A stretch of 64,000 bases of DNA from S010-25 sp964441285 (GTDB lineage Bacteria; Pseudomonadota; Gammaproteobacteria; SZUA-229). Positions 1 through 8,821 of this stretch are shown here, piece by piece; positions within the stretch are counted from its first letter, which is position 1; each line of letters opens with the position of its first letter. The DNA lies in assembly GCA_964441285.1 (NCBI GenBank), contig CAYTUK010000003.1, positions 1 through 64,000 of the forward strand, read 5' to 3'. The notes under the pieces are model-generated. The model ran no database searches. It was not told the origin of the DNA and saw nothing but the letters and a program-made list of their open reading frames with translations. The translations under genes were made by a program, and so were the position numbers.

Positions 1-18
1 GTGAAACCAGAATTTCAT
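1..18 (-). CDS. 5' end of a gene running off the window (probable)
   Basis: An ATG on the minus strand at 18-16 overlaps the TGA of the next upstream glycosyltransferase in an ATGA arrangement. The same ATGA coupling joins the two glycosyltransferases just upstream at 1148-1151. Only six codons (MKFWFH) are visible, so the product cannot be named. By position it should be another member of the polysaccharide operon. Confidence 0.45.
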
Positions 19-1151
19 AATAGTGGCTGTTTATGTGAGGCATGGAGCAGTGATAAGAAATGCCGCTCAAGCTGCAAAAAATGTTGGGTATGATTAAAGT
101 GTTTATCTGCTCTTTGCTTACCCGTACTGGCTAGCTGGTGTTTAAAATTAGTATCAAGATACAGGCGTTCGATTTGCTGATACAGGCTGTTTGCATTGCC
201 ACTGTCAAATAAAAGCCCAGTTTTTTCATGCTCGATAATTTCCGGTACACCGCCGCTGTTACTGCCAATAACGGCAACACCAGCACGCATGGCTTCAATA
301 AGAACCAGGCCAAAAGTTTCCTGACCTGATGCCAGCGCAATGCAGTTACATAATTGCATAAGTTGCTGTGGTTGTTCGGTAAAATCCAGAAATTTTATCT
401 GGGCTAAAACGCCTGATTCAGTCGCCTGTTGCCTGAGCTGGTCACGGTAGCCGGGAATCATTTCATGGCCGACAATTAATGCGCAAACAGACTGCTGCTT
501 ATTTTTTGCCTGAGAAATAGCGTTAATTAGCAGATGCTGGCCTTTGCTTTGTTCCAGTCGACCAATAAGGCCGACAATAAAGTCATCAGCTGAAAAACCG
601 AGTTGCTGGCGGTGTTGTAAAATAGTATTTTTATCGAGAAATTTAGCGGGTGCTTTTACACCATAATATAGCGTGGTTATCTTATTCGCATCGCGCGGAA
701 TATATTTTTTGCAAAGGGTTTCCAGCTCTCTGGTAATGGTTAACATTAAATTCATCTGCTTATAGAGGAAGTGATGGTACAGGTCATCTTTCTTGCGTGT
801 CATCATCATCTGCCGGGTATAAGCCAGCGCTGGTTTGCGTTTTGAAAAGGCTTTGGCAAAAGCGGCTAGTGGCAGGTCTTTGCCCCAGTGCAGATGAAGC
901 ACATCGATGTTGTTTGTATCAATTATTCCGGCCAGTTTTTTTGCATTGCGTAATGGCAGAGGGTTGCTATGGCGTTGCAGATATTTTATTTCTATAGTGG
1001 AATGCTGCTGAAAACAGTTGGCCAATTTGCTGTGCTCGGTTAGTACAGAAAGGACAAAATTATTTTTATTCTGTAATGCTTCTGCTGCACGAAACACATA
1101 GAGTTCAAGGCCGCCAAGTCCTGCCGACAGGCACAGTTCGAGAACGTTCAT
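15..1151 (-). CDS. Glycosyltransferase family 4 protein
   Basis: This 378-residue GT-B glycosyltransferase probably transfers a sugar from a nucleotide donor during LPS or surface polysaccharide assembly at the cytoplasmic face of the inner membrane. An N-terminal GGLE motif follows the first strand. The C-terminal half has VGLIGRLEQSKGQ (about residues 193-205) and the GT4 donor-site pattern ETFGLVLIEAMRAGVAVIGS followed by GGVPEII. Its start ATG overlaps the stop of the upstream GT2 gene as ATGA, so the two are probably translationally coupled. The acceptor and donor cannot be read from the sequence. Confidence 0.88.
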   Translation of the reverse strand: MNVLELCLSAGLGGLELYVFRAAEALQNKNNFVLSVLTEHSKLANCFQQHSTIEIKYLQRHSNPLPLRNAKKLAGIIDTNNIDVLHLHWGKDLPLAAFAKAFSKRKPALAYTRQMMMTRKKDDLYHHFLYKQMNLMLTITRELETLCKKYIPRDANKITTLYYGVKAPAKFLDKNTILQHRQQLGFSADDFIVGLIGRLEQSKGQHLLINAISQAKNKQQSVCALIVGHEMIPGYRDQLRQQATESGVLAQIKFLDFTEQPQQLMQLCNCIALASGQETFGLVLIEAMRAGVAVIGSNSGGVPEIIEHEKTGLLFDSGNANSLYQQIERLYLDTNFKHQLASTGKQRADKHFNHTQHFLQLERHFLSLLHASHKQPLL

Positions 1152-1936
1152 TTGCTTACGGCGGGTTTATTTTTTTTCTGTCTGTATTTTATATACGCTT
1201 TGCTGTATTTAATAAAGACATGCATATAAGATAATGACGAGACCACAAAACCGGCAAAACCATCGAGAAAACCCAGTTTAAACAGGTAGAGTTTGAAAAA
1301 TGTCCAGCTTGCATGGGTCACAGGGCTGAAGATAGTAACCTTCCTGTTTTTTCGAACAATTTCACTGGCACCGATCTCAGTAAAACTGTCGATGGTTTTT
1401 AGATGGTCGGAAATACTGTCAAATGAGTAATGATAAATATCACCATTGAGGCGTACAATATGATTGCTGGTATCATGGCCATGAGTAATAATATGGTCAT
1501 GTGGATTAGTGCCGCCCCAATAAGAGGTATTACGATTAAACAGGCGGGTTTTCAAATCTGGATACCAGCAGTGATTGAGCCAGCGATAAATATAGAATGT
1601 TTTACGTGGCATACGGTACGCATTCGCATTGTCCAGATTGTCTTTTATGGCAAGAATTGAGCTGGCTAATTCGTCTGATAACCTTTCATCGCAGTCCAGG
1701 CTCAAGATCCAGTCATGGCTGGCTTTTTCTATCGCCAGGTTCTTCTGTTCTATATGGCCAAGGAATTTCTGTGAGAAGATTTTATCGGTATATTTTTCTG
1801 CGATAGCGATGGTTTTATCGTTGCTTAATGAGTCGACAATAATAATTTCATCGGCAACACCCTGGAGACTTTTCAGGCAGTCTTCAATTTTTTTCTCTTC
1901 ATTAAAAGAAATAATACAGGCGCTGATTTTCGGCAT
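1148..1936 (-). CDS. Glycosyltransferase family 2 protein (WaaE/KdtX-like)
   Basis: This 262-residue GT-A glycosyltransferase resembles the LPS core transferases of the WaaE/KdtX group. The N-terminus has the family start ISACIISFNEEKKIEDCL, then VDSLSNDKT and the DxD-like acidic pair in LSLDCDERLSDEL (about residues 77-89). The C-terminal region is hydrophobic and aromatic (TFFKLYLFKLGFLDG), as in members that associate with the membrane. It lies 15 bp after the UDP-xylose synthase gene and overlaps the following GT4 gene by 4 bp, so all three probably share a transcript. The exact sugar transferred is unknown. Confidence 0.85.
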   Translation of the reverse strand: MPKISACIISFNEEKKIEDCLKSLQGVADEIIIVDSLSNDKTIAIAEKYTDKIFSQKFLGHIEQKNLAIEKASHDWILSLDCDERLSDELASSILAIKDNLDNANAYRMPRKTFYIYRWLNHCWYPDLKTRLFNRNTSYWGGTNPHDHIITHGHDTSNHIVRLNGDIYHYSFDSISDHLKTIDSFTEIGASEIVRKNRKVTIFSPVTHASWTFFKLYLFKLGFLDGFAGFVVSSLSYMHVFIKYSKAYIKYRQKKNKPAVSK

Positions 1937-1951
1937 ATTAACAGGTATGGC

Positions 1952-2893
1952 TTACAGTACGATGTGCTTAAAATACTCAATGGTCTTTTCCAGTCCATCG
2001 TTTAAAACAATGTCCGGCTCCCAGCCAAGTTTCTCTTTGGCGAGACTAATATCAGGTTTGCGTTGTTGTGGATCATCTTCTGGTAAAGGCATATAACTGA
2101 TTTCTGAACTGGAAGCAGTCATTGCGATGGTCTTTTCTGCGAGTTCCTTAATGGTGAATTCGCCGGGATTCCCCAGATTGACTGGGCCGGCAAAGTCATC
2201 AGCCGAATTCATCAGGCGGATAAAACCCTCAATCATGTTATCAACATAACAAAAAGAACGGGTCTGCTCGCCATTACCATAAATGGTTATCGGCTGGTTC
2301 TGTAATGCCTGCACAATAAAGTTAGACACTACGCGACCATCGTTCGGGTGCATATTGGGGCCATAGGTATTAAAGATACGCGCGACTTTGATTTTGAGAC
2401 TGTGCTGACGTTGATAATCAAAAAACAGGGTTTCAGCACAGCGTTTACCTTCGTCATAACACGAACGGGTGCCAATGGGGTTGACTCGGCCCCAGTAACT
2501 TTCCACCTGTGGATGCACTTCTGGGTCACCGTAAACTTCACTGGTGGAGGCCTGTAGAATTTTTGCACCAGTGCGTTTTGCCAGACCTAGCATATTGATG
2601 GCACCATGCACACAGGTTTTAGTGGTCTGTACTGGATCATGCTGATAATGGATGGGTGAAGCCGGGCATGCCATATTGTAGATTTCATCAATCTCAATAT
2701 ACAGCGGTAGCGTAACATCATGACGCATTAACTCAAATCGCGGGTTGCCGATAAGGTGGAGGATGTTATCCTTGTTACCAGTAAAGAAATTATCCAGGCA
2801 GATGATCTCGTTGCCTTCATTGAGCAGGCGTTCACATAAATGTGAGCCGAGAAAGCCTGCGCCGCCTGTTACCAGAATTTTTTTATTGTGCAT
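1952..2893 (-). CDS. UDP-glucuronate decarboxylase (UDP-xylose synthase)
   Basis: This extended short-chain dehydrogenase (313 residues) converts UDP-glucuronate to UDP-xylose, a donor for LPS or capsule pentose residues. The NAD-binding GGAGFLGSHL motif is at residues 10-19. MACPASPIHYQ and the catalytic S-Y-K group (ASTSEVYGDP, then SCYDEGKR) are characteristic of UXS rather than of UDP-glucose epimerases. NTYGPNM and GNGEQTRSFCYVDN follow. Length matches bacterial UXS enzymes. It heads the minus-strand glycosyltransferase cluster, suggesting that a pentose is added to the surface glycan by the genes downstream. Confidence 0.93.
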   Translation of the reverse strand: MHNKKILVTGGAGFLGSHLCERLLNEGNEIICLDNFFTGNKDNILHLIGNPRFELMRHDVTLPLYIEIDEIYNMACPASPIHYQHDPVQTTKTCVHGAINMLGLAKRTGAKILQASTSEVYGDPEVHPQVESYWGRVNPIGTRSCYDEGKRCAETLFFDYQRQHSLKIKVARIFNTYGPNMHPNDGRVVSNFIVQALQNQPITIYGNGEQTRSFCYVDNMIEGFIRLMNSADDFAGPVNLGNPGEFTIKELAEKTIAMTASSSEISYMPLPEDDPQQRKPDISLAKEKLGWEPDIVLNDGLEKTIEYFKHIVL

Positions 2894-3024
2894 TCAAATT
2901 ATCTCTATCTATTGATTGATGGCGCTTTTTTAACCGCCATATTGTATCATAATGCCCTGTGATAACCGCGAATTACCTGTGGCAGCTGGCAGGGTGCTGA
3001 ATAAAATACGTGGGTTTGAGATGT

Positions 3025-4107
3025 TTATGTAATTGAGATTTTCGTCAGTTCGTCTAATTTTTCGATTACATCATCTACGGTAATCAAGGTCATTGCTGCT
3101 GCGGTTTTAATGCGTTCCCCCCAAGGAGCAGCAGTAACGTCTAACTGATTAAACTGTTGTAAGGCCTGCGGATATTTATTCACAACCAACTGTGGAAAAT
3201 TATAGGGGCCTGCACGTTGCGGGTTTGTGCTGGCATACAGACCAATGGTTTTTGTCCCCAATGCGCTGGCGATATGCACGGGGCCAGTATCCGGTGCAAT
3301 CACAATATCGGCCAGCTTTAATAAAGCCACGAGGTCATCAAGGCTGGTTTTTCCGATAAGGTTTAAAGGCTTGCTTTCGCATAATTGAACAATATTGTCT
3401 GCGGTCTGTTTTTCCTGCAAACTTGAGCCGCCACTTAAAACCACCTGCATAGCCAGTTGTTTGTCAGCATAATCTGCGATAGCGGCGTAACCTTGCGTTG
3501 TCCAGTTGCGCCAGTTTTTTGCTTTGGCAACCGCGCAGGGGTTAATCACCAGTAGGCGTTTATGCGTGTTGATGCGTTGCTGTATAGCTTTAACTGCATC
3601 TGCATTAATCGGTAAATCCCATTGTAAAACCGGTTCCAGGCCAAAGTGACGGGGGAACTCAAGAAAACTGTCAACCACATGTTGCCGGGTCGAAAGGGGA
3701 CTTATTTTTTCATTACTAAAATACGCCTGCATGTCTTTTGTGCGTGCCCGGTCAAAGCCAAGTTTTATCTTTGCGGGGATAAACAGGCTGGCCACAGAAG
3801 CACGGATGGAAAGCTGCATATGCATGAGCACATCAAAAGATTTGTTTCTGAGCTGTTTTTTTAAGCTAAAATAAGCACGAAAACCCTCTGATTTATCAAA
3901 AATGATAAACTCAATAGCGGGCAGGGCTTTTACCAATGGGTATTCCGTTTTACTGATTACCCAGGTCAGCCTGGTGTCTGGCCAGTGTTTCTGGAGTGTT
4001 CGCACTACAGGCAAAACATGGCTAACGTCACCTAGCGCAGACAGGCGTAACAGGCAAACACTGGCAGGCGGCGCGGATTGTGACGGAGTTAATCGAGGCA
4101 ATGACAT
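3025..4107 (-). CDS. Glycosyltransferase family 9 / lipopolysaccharide heptosyltransferase
   Basis: This 360-residue GT9 protein of the heptosyltransferase type adds ADP-heptose (or a related sugar) to the LPS inner core. The N-terminal CLLRLSALGDVSHVLPVVRTL is typical of the family. The C-terminal donor site is IAPDTGPVHIASALGTKTIGLY (about residues 271-292). A short proline-rich lead of about 15 residues precedes the usual first strand. The start lies 7 bp inside the divergent Kdo kinase gene, so the promoter must sit within that gene. Kdo kinase next door supports an inner-core role. Heptosyltransferase I versus II cannot be decided here. Confidence 0.85.
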   Translation of the reverse strand: MSLPRLTPSQSAPPASVCLLRLSALGDVSHVLPVVRTLQKHWPDTRLTWVISKTEYPLVKALPAIEFIIFDKSEGFRAYFSLKKQLRNKSFDVLMHMQLSIRASVASLFIPAKIKLGFDRARTKDMQAYFSNEKISPLSTRQHVVDSFLEFPRHFGLEPVLQWDLPINADAVKAIQQRINTHKRLLVINPCAVAKAKNWRNWTTQGYAAIADYADKQLAMQVVLSGGSSLQEKQTADNIVQLCESKPLNLIGKTSLDDLVALLKLADIVIAPDTGPVHIASALGTKTIGLYASTNPQRAGPYNFPQLVVNKYPQALQQFNQLDVTAAPWGERIKTAAAMTLITVDDVIEKLDELTKISIT

Positions 4108-4862
4108 CAGATAATAATGTAAAACTTTTGCAAATGGGGCATTCTAACATCCTATATGATGTCTCCCTGATGGAAAATCCAGATGAGCAATTATTTAACC
4201 TGAATAAGTCGCGCAATGCAGAAAATAATGCTGAAATAGCAGGTATCGGTCGTGCCCCTGTGGTTTTTTTCAGCCATCAGGGAACAGCAATGGTATTGAA
4301 GCACTATTATCGAGGTGGCCTGGTTGCAAAGTGGGTACGTGACTGGTATCTGGGGAATCGCCTGGAAAATACACGCGCTTACCGAGAATGGTGTTTGTTG
4401 CGTACAATGAAAAACCTGAATTTACCGGTGCCAACACCGGTGGCAGCGCGAGTGATAAAAGCGGTAATGTGTTACCGTGCAGATTTAATTACGCTTGAGC
4501 TTGAACATTCTCGAACCCTGGCGGACTGGTTAATAAAAGCTCCCATTAGCAATGCACTGTGGACGAATATTGGCCATTGCATTAAACGCTTTCATCGGCA
4601 CGATATTTTTCACGCCGATTTAAATGCGCGAAATATTTTGCTGGCAGAAATTGAGCTGGATGATAACCTGGAAGATAGGAAAATATACCTGATAGATTTT
4701 GACCGAGGCCGTATTCGAGCGCGTGGAACATCCTGGCAAACGGCGAATTTAAACCGGCTGAAACGTTCATTAAATAAATTCAAACAGTCTCAGGCGAGTT
4801 TTAATTTTGATGAACTCAATTGGGAAAATCTGCTACAGGGATATGATGCTCCATGCAAGTAA
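4101..4862 (+). CDS. kdkA: 3-deoxy-D-manno-octulosonic acid kinase
   Basis: Kdo kinase phosphorylates the Kdo residue of lipid A-Kdo with ATP, giving a negatively charged core in species with a single Kdo. The protein kinase-like fold is visible in the catalytic loop HRHDIFHADLNARNIL (HxDxxxxN) and the metal-binding LIDFDRGR. The N-terminal region carries GGLVAKWVRDWYLG, typical of KdkA. I chose the ATG at 4101 (253 residues, GGAG about 12 nt upstream). An in-frame start at 4080 and another at 4134 are possible. The gene is divergent from the family 9 glycosyltransferase, and the two 5' ends overlap. Confidence 0.88.
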   Translation: MTSDNNVKLLQMGHSNILYDVSLMENPDEQLFNLNKSRNAENNAEIAGIGRAPVVFFSHQGTAMVLKHYYRGGLVAKWVRDWYLGNRLENTRAYREWCLLRTMKNLNLPVPTPVAARVIKAVMCYRADLITLELEHSRTLADWLIKAPISNALWTNIGHCIKRFHRHDIFHADLNARNILLAEIELDDNLEDRKIYLIDFDRGRIRARGTSWQTANLNRLKRSLNKFKQSQASFNFDELNWENLLQGYDAPCK

Positions 4863-5034
4863 ACTGGCAATATACGATTTTATGAATTGATCAGAGGCTC
4901 CTTGAATCCAGATGGTGAAATCTGGAGAAATTAGAGTTAAAAGCGGAAATATTCAAATAGAACAGGGAGAGTACTGGCTTTGGCAATAGTTAAAAACGGT
5001 GTTTATTATTTTTATAACTTTGGAGTAGATCAGT

Positions 5035-5898
5035 ATGCGAGTGCATTCAGTTATCGCCATGATTAGCATGGTTTTTGCGATACCGGGCGCAGTATTTGCC
5101 GCTAACGCGGGTGGGGCGGCAGTATCTCCTTCCGCTGTTGCCGGCAGACAGCCTCAGTCGGTTACGCACTATAAAACCATCCCTAATCTCCCGAAGGTGC
5201 TTGCCTCTATGACCAGGACGGGGGCATTGCGAGTTATTCGGCAATTCAAGACCCCGCTGAAGTCTGTCACTGGCTATCTGGTCAACCAGCGTGGTCACTA
5301 CAGTGTTGTTTATGGTATTGACGGCTATGTGTTCACTGGTGCACTCATATCGCCGACGGGATCCAACCTCACCACGGCGTATAACAAACAGTATGCACCC
5401 AGGCCTGCGTATGCCCACATCATCGAGTCCCTACGTAAGAACGGGCATCTGATTCATCTCGGTAGCAAGAACGCCAAACATGTTCTGTACGCCTTTGAGG
5501 ATCCCAACTGCATTTTCTGCCACAAGCTGTCACTGGCGCTCGATCCCTACATAAAATCAGGCAAGGTTCGTGTCAATATCGTTCTTGTTTCCTTCGTACA
5601 TGCGGATTCGATGGGTAAGTCAACCGCTATCCTCAGTGCTCGTGATCCCAGTGCTGCATGGGCTAAAAATGAGGCTACAACGAAGTATGACATCCATACC
5701 GAAGAAGGTAGTTCTGCCGTGCAGAACCCGCCGAACCCTAAGCTGGCAGCGGTCGTTCGCCAGAACATGCGGCTGATGGGTAAGGCGGGTTTTAGCGGCA
5801 CTCCCGGCATCCTGTACCGTGCCCCCAACGGCAAATGGGTTGCCGTAAACGGGTTTCCGGGTGATGCCTGGCTTGTGCAGCAGTTCGGTAAGCCATGA
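5035..5898 (+). CDS. DsbG/DsbC-like periplasmic thiol:disulfide interchange protein
   Basis: This is a periplasmic disulfide isomerase/reductase of the DsbC/DsbG family (287 residues). A signal peptide covers about residues 1-24. The N-terminal dimerisation region follows, and the thioredoxin domain carries the CxxC active site CIFC at residues 159-162 within FEDPNCIFCHKL. The cis-proline loop reads SGTPGIL near the C-terminus. A GGAG ribosome binding site precedes the ATG by 9 nt. The gene stands alone, with no DsbD partner nearby. Its base composition is visibly GC-richer than the genes on either side, consistent with acquisition. DsbG is favoured over DsbC by length and the N-terminal region. 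Confidence 0.85.
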   Translation: MRVHSVIAMISMVFAIPGAVFAANAGGAAVSPSAVAGRQPQSVTHYKTIPNLPKVLASMTRTGALRVIRQFKTPLKSVTGYLVNQRGHYSVVYGIDGYVFTGALISPTGSNLTTAYNKQYAPRPAYAHIIESLRKNGHLIHLGSKNAKHVLYAFEDPNCIFCHKLSLALDPYIKSGKVRVNIVLVSFVHADSMGKSTAILSARDPSAAWAKNEATTKYDIHTEEGSSAVQNPPNPKLAAVVRQNMRLMGKAGFSGTPGILYRAPNGKWVAVNGFPGDAWLVQQFGKP

Positions 5899-5935
5899 TG
5901 GCCGGATAGATCCGAGCATTATCTATAACAGCAGC

Positions 5936-6802
5936 CTACCTCGGTTTCAATCCATGCGCCTGTAGCTCAGGTTTTTGTGCGCCGGGACAGTTTTGCTGGA
6001 CATAACGAAATGAGTGATCATCAATTCGCATCGCCGTTAATTGCCCGCCCCATAAACAGCCTGAATCGAGAGGGTAGGTGTTGCAGGTTGATGTATTGCC
6101 AGCCTGCGGCAGGGTAGACCAGTGGCCAAAAATAATGGTTTGTTGCTGACTCCGTCGGCCAGGTATTTCGAACCACGGAAGGATGTTTTTACTGTGCGTT
6201 CCTGGAGCACCTTTGGCGCTGAAAGCGGGCTTGCCATGATGATCGCAGTAACGTAAGCGGGTAAAAATATTGGTAATAAAACGATAGCGCGACCAGCCGG
6301 CCAGATTGTCTGACCAGTTGACCGGTTTATCGCCGTACATGTGTTTATAAAAATCGATATGTTCTCTACTCTTTAACAGCGTTTCAACTTCATTTGCCAG
6401 TTTTAATGCTGTCGTGATTGGCCAGCTGGGATGCAGTCCAGCATGTATCATGAGTAAGCCTAACTTTTTATCAAAATGTGCCAGCGGCTGAAAGCGTAAC
6501 CAGTCGAGTAGAGTGTCGGCATCACTGGCCTCAAGTATTTCACCAATAGTGTCTTTTCTGCCGGGTTGTCGATGACTGTAAGCAGTCGCTAACAGGTGGA
6601 GGTCGTGGTTGCCTAATACGATATGAATATTATCTTTAATTGAATATAAAAAACGCAGTGTCTTGAGGGATTTGGGGCCACGGTTGATTAAGTCACCACA
6701 AAACCAGAGTGTGTCGCATTCGAGATTAAAGTGAATTTTAACAAGTAACGCCTCCAGTTCGTCATAACATCCCTGAATATCACCTATGGCGTGGGTGGCC
6801 AT
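5936..6802 (-). CDS. apaH: Symmetrical bis(5'-nucleosyl)-tetraphosphatase
   Basis: ApaH hydrolyses Ap4A to two ADP and can decap NpnN-capped RNA. This 288-residue metallophosphatase starts with THAIGDIQGCYDELEALL, giving the GDxxG metal site, then GDLINRGPKSL and GNHDLHLLA, the remaining calcineurin-like motifs. It ends the lptD-surA-rsmA-apaG-apaH series, 25 bp after a methyltransferase gene that replaces the usual direct apaG-apaH contact. Length is slightly above the E. coli enzyme. Confidence 0.95.
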   Translation of the reverse strand: MATHAIGDIQGCYDELEALLVKIHFNLECDTLWFCGDLINRGPKSLKTLRFLYSIKDNIHIVLGNHDLHLLATAYSHRQPGRKDTIGEILEASDADTLLDWLRFQPLAHFDKKLGLLMIHAGLHPSWPITTALKLANEVETLLKSREHIDFYKHMYGDKPVNWSDNLAGWSRYRFITNIFTRLRYCDHHGKPAFSAKGAPGTHSKNILPWFEIPGRRSQQQTIIFGHWSTLPQAGNTSTCNTYPLDSGCLWGGQLTAMRIDDHSFRYVQQNCPGAQKPELQAHGLKPR

Positions 6803-6827
6803 GTGCCCTCCTGCAATGAAAAATGGA

Positions 6828-7433
6828 TTAATTGCTTTTTTGTAACTCTAACAGCCTGAACCAGCCGCCTGCAAGTGCAGGCTCATCATTTATCAGGATT
6901 AATTTATCGCATTTTTTTAATACGTCTTCAAATACGACATTTGTGTGTGTTGCGATATGTTGTAGAAAAATATTGATCAGGCGTCGAACAGGTGCTAGTT
7001 GGCCGGGGCGAATAAATTTATCGAATAAATAAATTTTACCGCCAGGTTTAAGAATGCGGCTGGCTTCCAGCAGAGCTTGTTCCGGGTGAGGAACAACGGC
7101 CAGGATTAAATGCATAATAATAATCTCAAAAGATGCATCGTTAAAAGGTAAGGCTTGGCTATCAGCAAGTTGCAAATCAATTTTACAGTGGTGTTTGCTG
7201 GCGCGATGTTGTGCACGTTTTAACATGGCTGGCGTAATATCTGAACCTGTATAAAATGCGCCTTCAGGCAGGTAGGGAATGTCCAGGCCGCTACCAATAC
7301 CATTAATTAGAATATGTTTACCGCGCACAGAGTTGAGGCGAGCCAGACTTCGTTGGCGTACCGCATCAAGTGGCCCAGATACAATGTGATCGTAGATGGG
7401 AGCGAGCAAGGTATAACTGTATTTTAAGCTCAC
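6828..7433 (-). CDS. Class I SAM-dependent methyltransferase
   Basis: This 201-residue methyltransferase has a UbiE/Methyltransf_11-like fold. The SAM-binding motif I is degenerate (ILINGIGSGLDIPYL). Motif II (GSDITPAML) and the post-motif LPFNDASFEIIIMHLILAVVPHPEQAL follow, then RILKPGGKIYLFD. The start is GTG. The gene lies 17 bp after apaG and 25 bp before apaH in the same direction, so it is probably co-transcribed. The substrate is unknown. Phospholipid N-methyltransferases and quinone methyltransferases share this layout, but nothing here decides between them. Confidence 0.8.
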   Translation of the reverse strand: MSLKYSYTLLAPIYDHIVSGPLDAVRQRSLARLNSVRGKHILINGIGSGLDIPYLPEGAFYTGSDITPAMLKRAQHRASKHHCKIDLQLADSQALPFNDASFEIIIMHLILAVVPHPEQALLEASRILKPGGKIYLFDKFIRPGQLAPVRRLINIFLQHIATHTNVVFEDVLKKCDKLILINDEPALAGGWFRLLELQKSN

Positions 7434-7450
7434 GAGTACAACTCGTTATT

Positions 7451-7843
7451 TTAATGCAGGGTGTTGGGAACGGTGAGCGCAAAGGTTGGAATCAGTGCGT
7501 CAAAGCGCTCACCCGTGTCAGTAATCATCTGATAGCTACCATGCATAGTGCCGAAAGGTGTGTTCATAAAAGTGCCAGATGTGTACTGAAAGCCTTCACC
7601 AGGATTCAAATGTGGTTGTTCACCAATAACCCCATCGCCTTTTACTTCCTGTGTCTGGCCATCACCATCGGTGATAATCCAGTGGCGTGTGAGCAATCTG
7701 GCAGGTATTGAGCCAGTATTTTTTATTATTACTGTGTAAGAAAAGACATAGTGCCCGTTATCTGGGTCAGACTGTTCTTTAATGTAGGCGGGTCGAACCT
7801 GAACATCAATTTTATATGCGTTGTTACCTATATCATTATTCAT
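7451..7843 (-). CDS. apaG: ApaG domain protein
   Basis: ApaG is a small fibronectin-type beta protein of the rsmA-apaG-apaH cluster, historically linked to Co2+/Mg2+ homeostasis, with an unclear biochemical role. The conserved stretches are YVFSYTVIIKNTG, LLTRHWIITDGDG, GVIGEQPHLNPGE, YTSGTFMNTPFGTMHGSY and the C-terminal PTFALTVP. I place the start at 7843 (130 residues, close to the usual 125). The alternative ATG at 7855 adds four residues and has no visible ribosome binding site. Confidence 0.93.
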   Translation of the reverse strand: MNNDIGNNAYKIDVQVRPAYIKEQSDPDNGHYVFSYTVIIKNTGSIPARLLTRHWIITDGDGQTQEVKGDGVIGEQPHLNPGEGFQYTSGTFMNTPFGTMHGSYQMITDTGERFDALIPTFALTVPNTLH

Positions 7844-7950
7844 GGCGATGACCATTGGTAGGGAATATGGAATGAGTATACCATTTTAAGTGGATAATCG
7901 TGCCACAATCTATCCGTGGTTATGGGTTAAATGTGGTGAATTAGCCCTGT

Positions 7951-8763
7951 TTATATCTGGCTGATTACCTGGTTTAGACGAGTAAAGTCAGCCACTGATA
8001 ACTCCTCAGCGCGTTGTCCGGGTTGCAGGTTGGCGGCTTCAATTTGTGTATTGCTGCAAAGTTTTTTTAGTGTATTTTTCAGTGTTTTTCGACGTTGTGA
8101 AAAAGCTGTTCGGATCAGTGTTTCAAACTGATAAAAGTCAGCGATATTCTGACTATAACGGTTATCCGGCACCAGTCTGAGAATGGCTGAATCGACTTTT
8201 GGGGCGGGTGTAAATGCAAAAGGTGACACTTTGAATAATGGTGTCACTTTGAAGTAGGCCTGGATCATAACGCTAAGGCGACCATAGGTACGGTTGCCGG
8301 GAGCGGCTGTGATACGATCAACGACTTCTTTTTGCAGCATAAAATGCATATCGGTAATACTGTTACGATGCTTGAGCAGGAGGAACAATACGGGGGTAGA
8401 AATATTATAGGGCAGGTTGCCAATAATCCTTAATTTTTGTGTTGTATTTTGCTGCTGATGGAAATGCTGAAAGTCAAATTTCAGAACATCCATTTCATGC
8501 ACAGTGAGTTTTTTTTCTGTTTCTACGTCAGGGTTATCGGCATGAATGTTGCTGATTAATTTGGGGATGATGTCATGATCAAGCTCAATCACATGCAGAT
8601 GTGACATTTTTTCAAGTATGGGCATTGTCAATGCACCCAGTCCAGGGCCAATTTCTACCATCAGCTCGTTACGCTGTGGATCTATGCTGCGTACAATGCG
8701 TTGAATCGTGTCTTTATCGATGAGGAAGTTCTGGCCGAAACGTTTTTTTGCCTGATGTTGCAT
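7951..8763 (-). CDS. rsmA: 16S rRNA (adenine1518-N6/adenine1519-N6)-dimethyltransferase
   Basis: RsmA (KsgA) dimethylates two adjacent adenines in helix 45 of 16S rRNA during 30S maturation. The 270-residue protein opens with KKRFGQNFLIDKDTI, then VEIGPGLGALT (SAM motif I), ELDHDIIPKL, the catalytic NLPYNISTPVLF and FKVSPFAFTPAPKVDSAI. Length and motifs are canonical. It follows surA by 58 bp. pdxA, which lies between these two genes in many gammaproteobacteria, is absent. Confidence 0.97.
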   Translation of the reverse strand: MQHQAKKRFGQNFLIDKDTIQRIVRSIDPQRNELMVEIGPGLGALTMPILEKMSHLHVIELDHDIIPKLISNIHADNPDVETEKKLTVHEMDVLKFDFQHFHQQQNTTQKLRIIGNLPYNISTPVLFLLLKHRNSITDMHFMLQKEVVDRITAAPGNRTYGRLSVMIQAYFKVTPLFKVSPFAFTPAPKVDSAILRLVPDNRYSQNIADFYQFETLIRTAFSQRRKTLKNTLKKLCSNTQIEAANLQPGQRAEELSVADFTRLNQVISQI

Positions 8764-8821
8764 GATGATTTATTTTGCTGTTGCCATAATAGCGATAGTC
8801 TGCGGGTGACAATTCATGCGA

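Noticed and set aside
5047..5834. Long antisense ORFs in the dsbG-like gene
   Set aside because: They mirror a GC-rich coding gene with a signal peptide and CxxC. The antisense frames are by-products of its codon bias.
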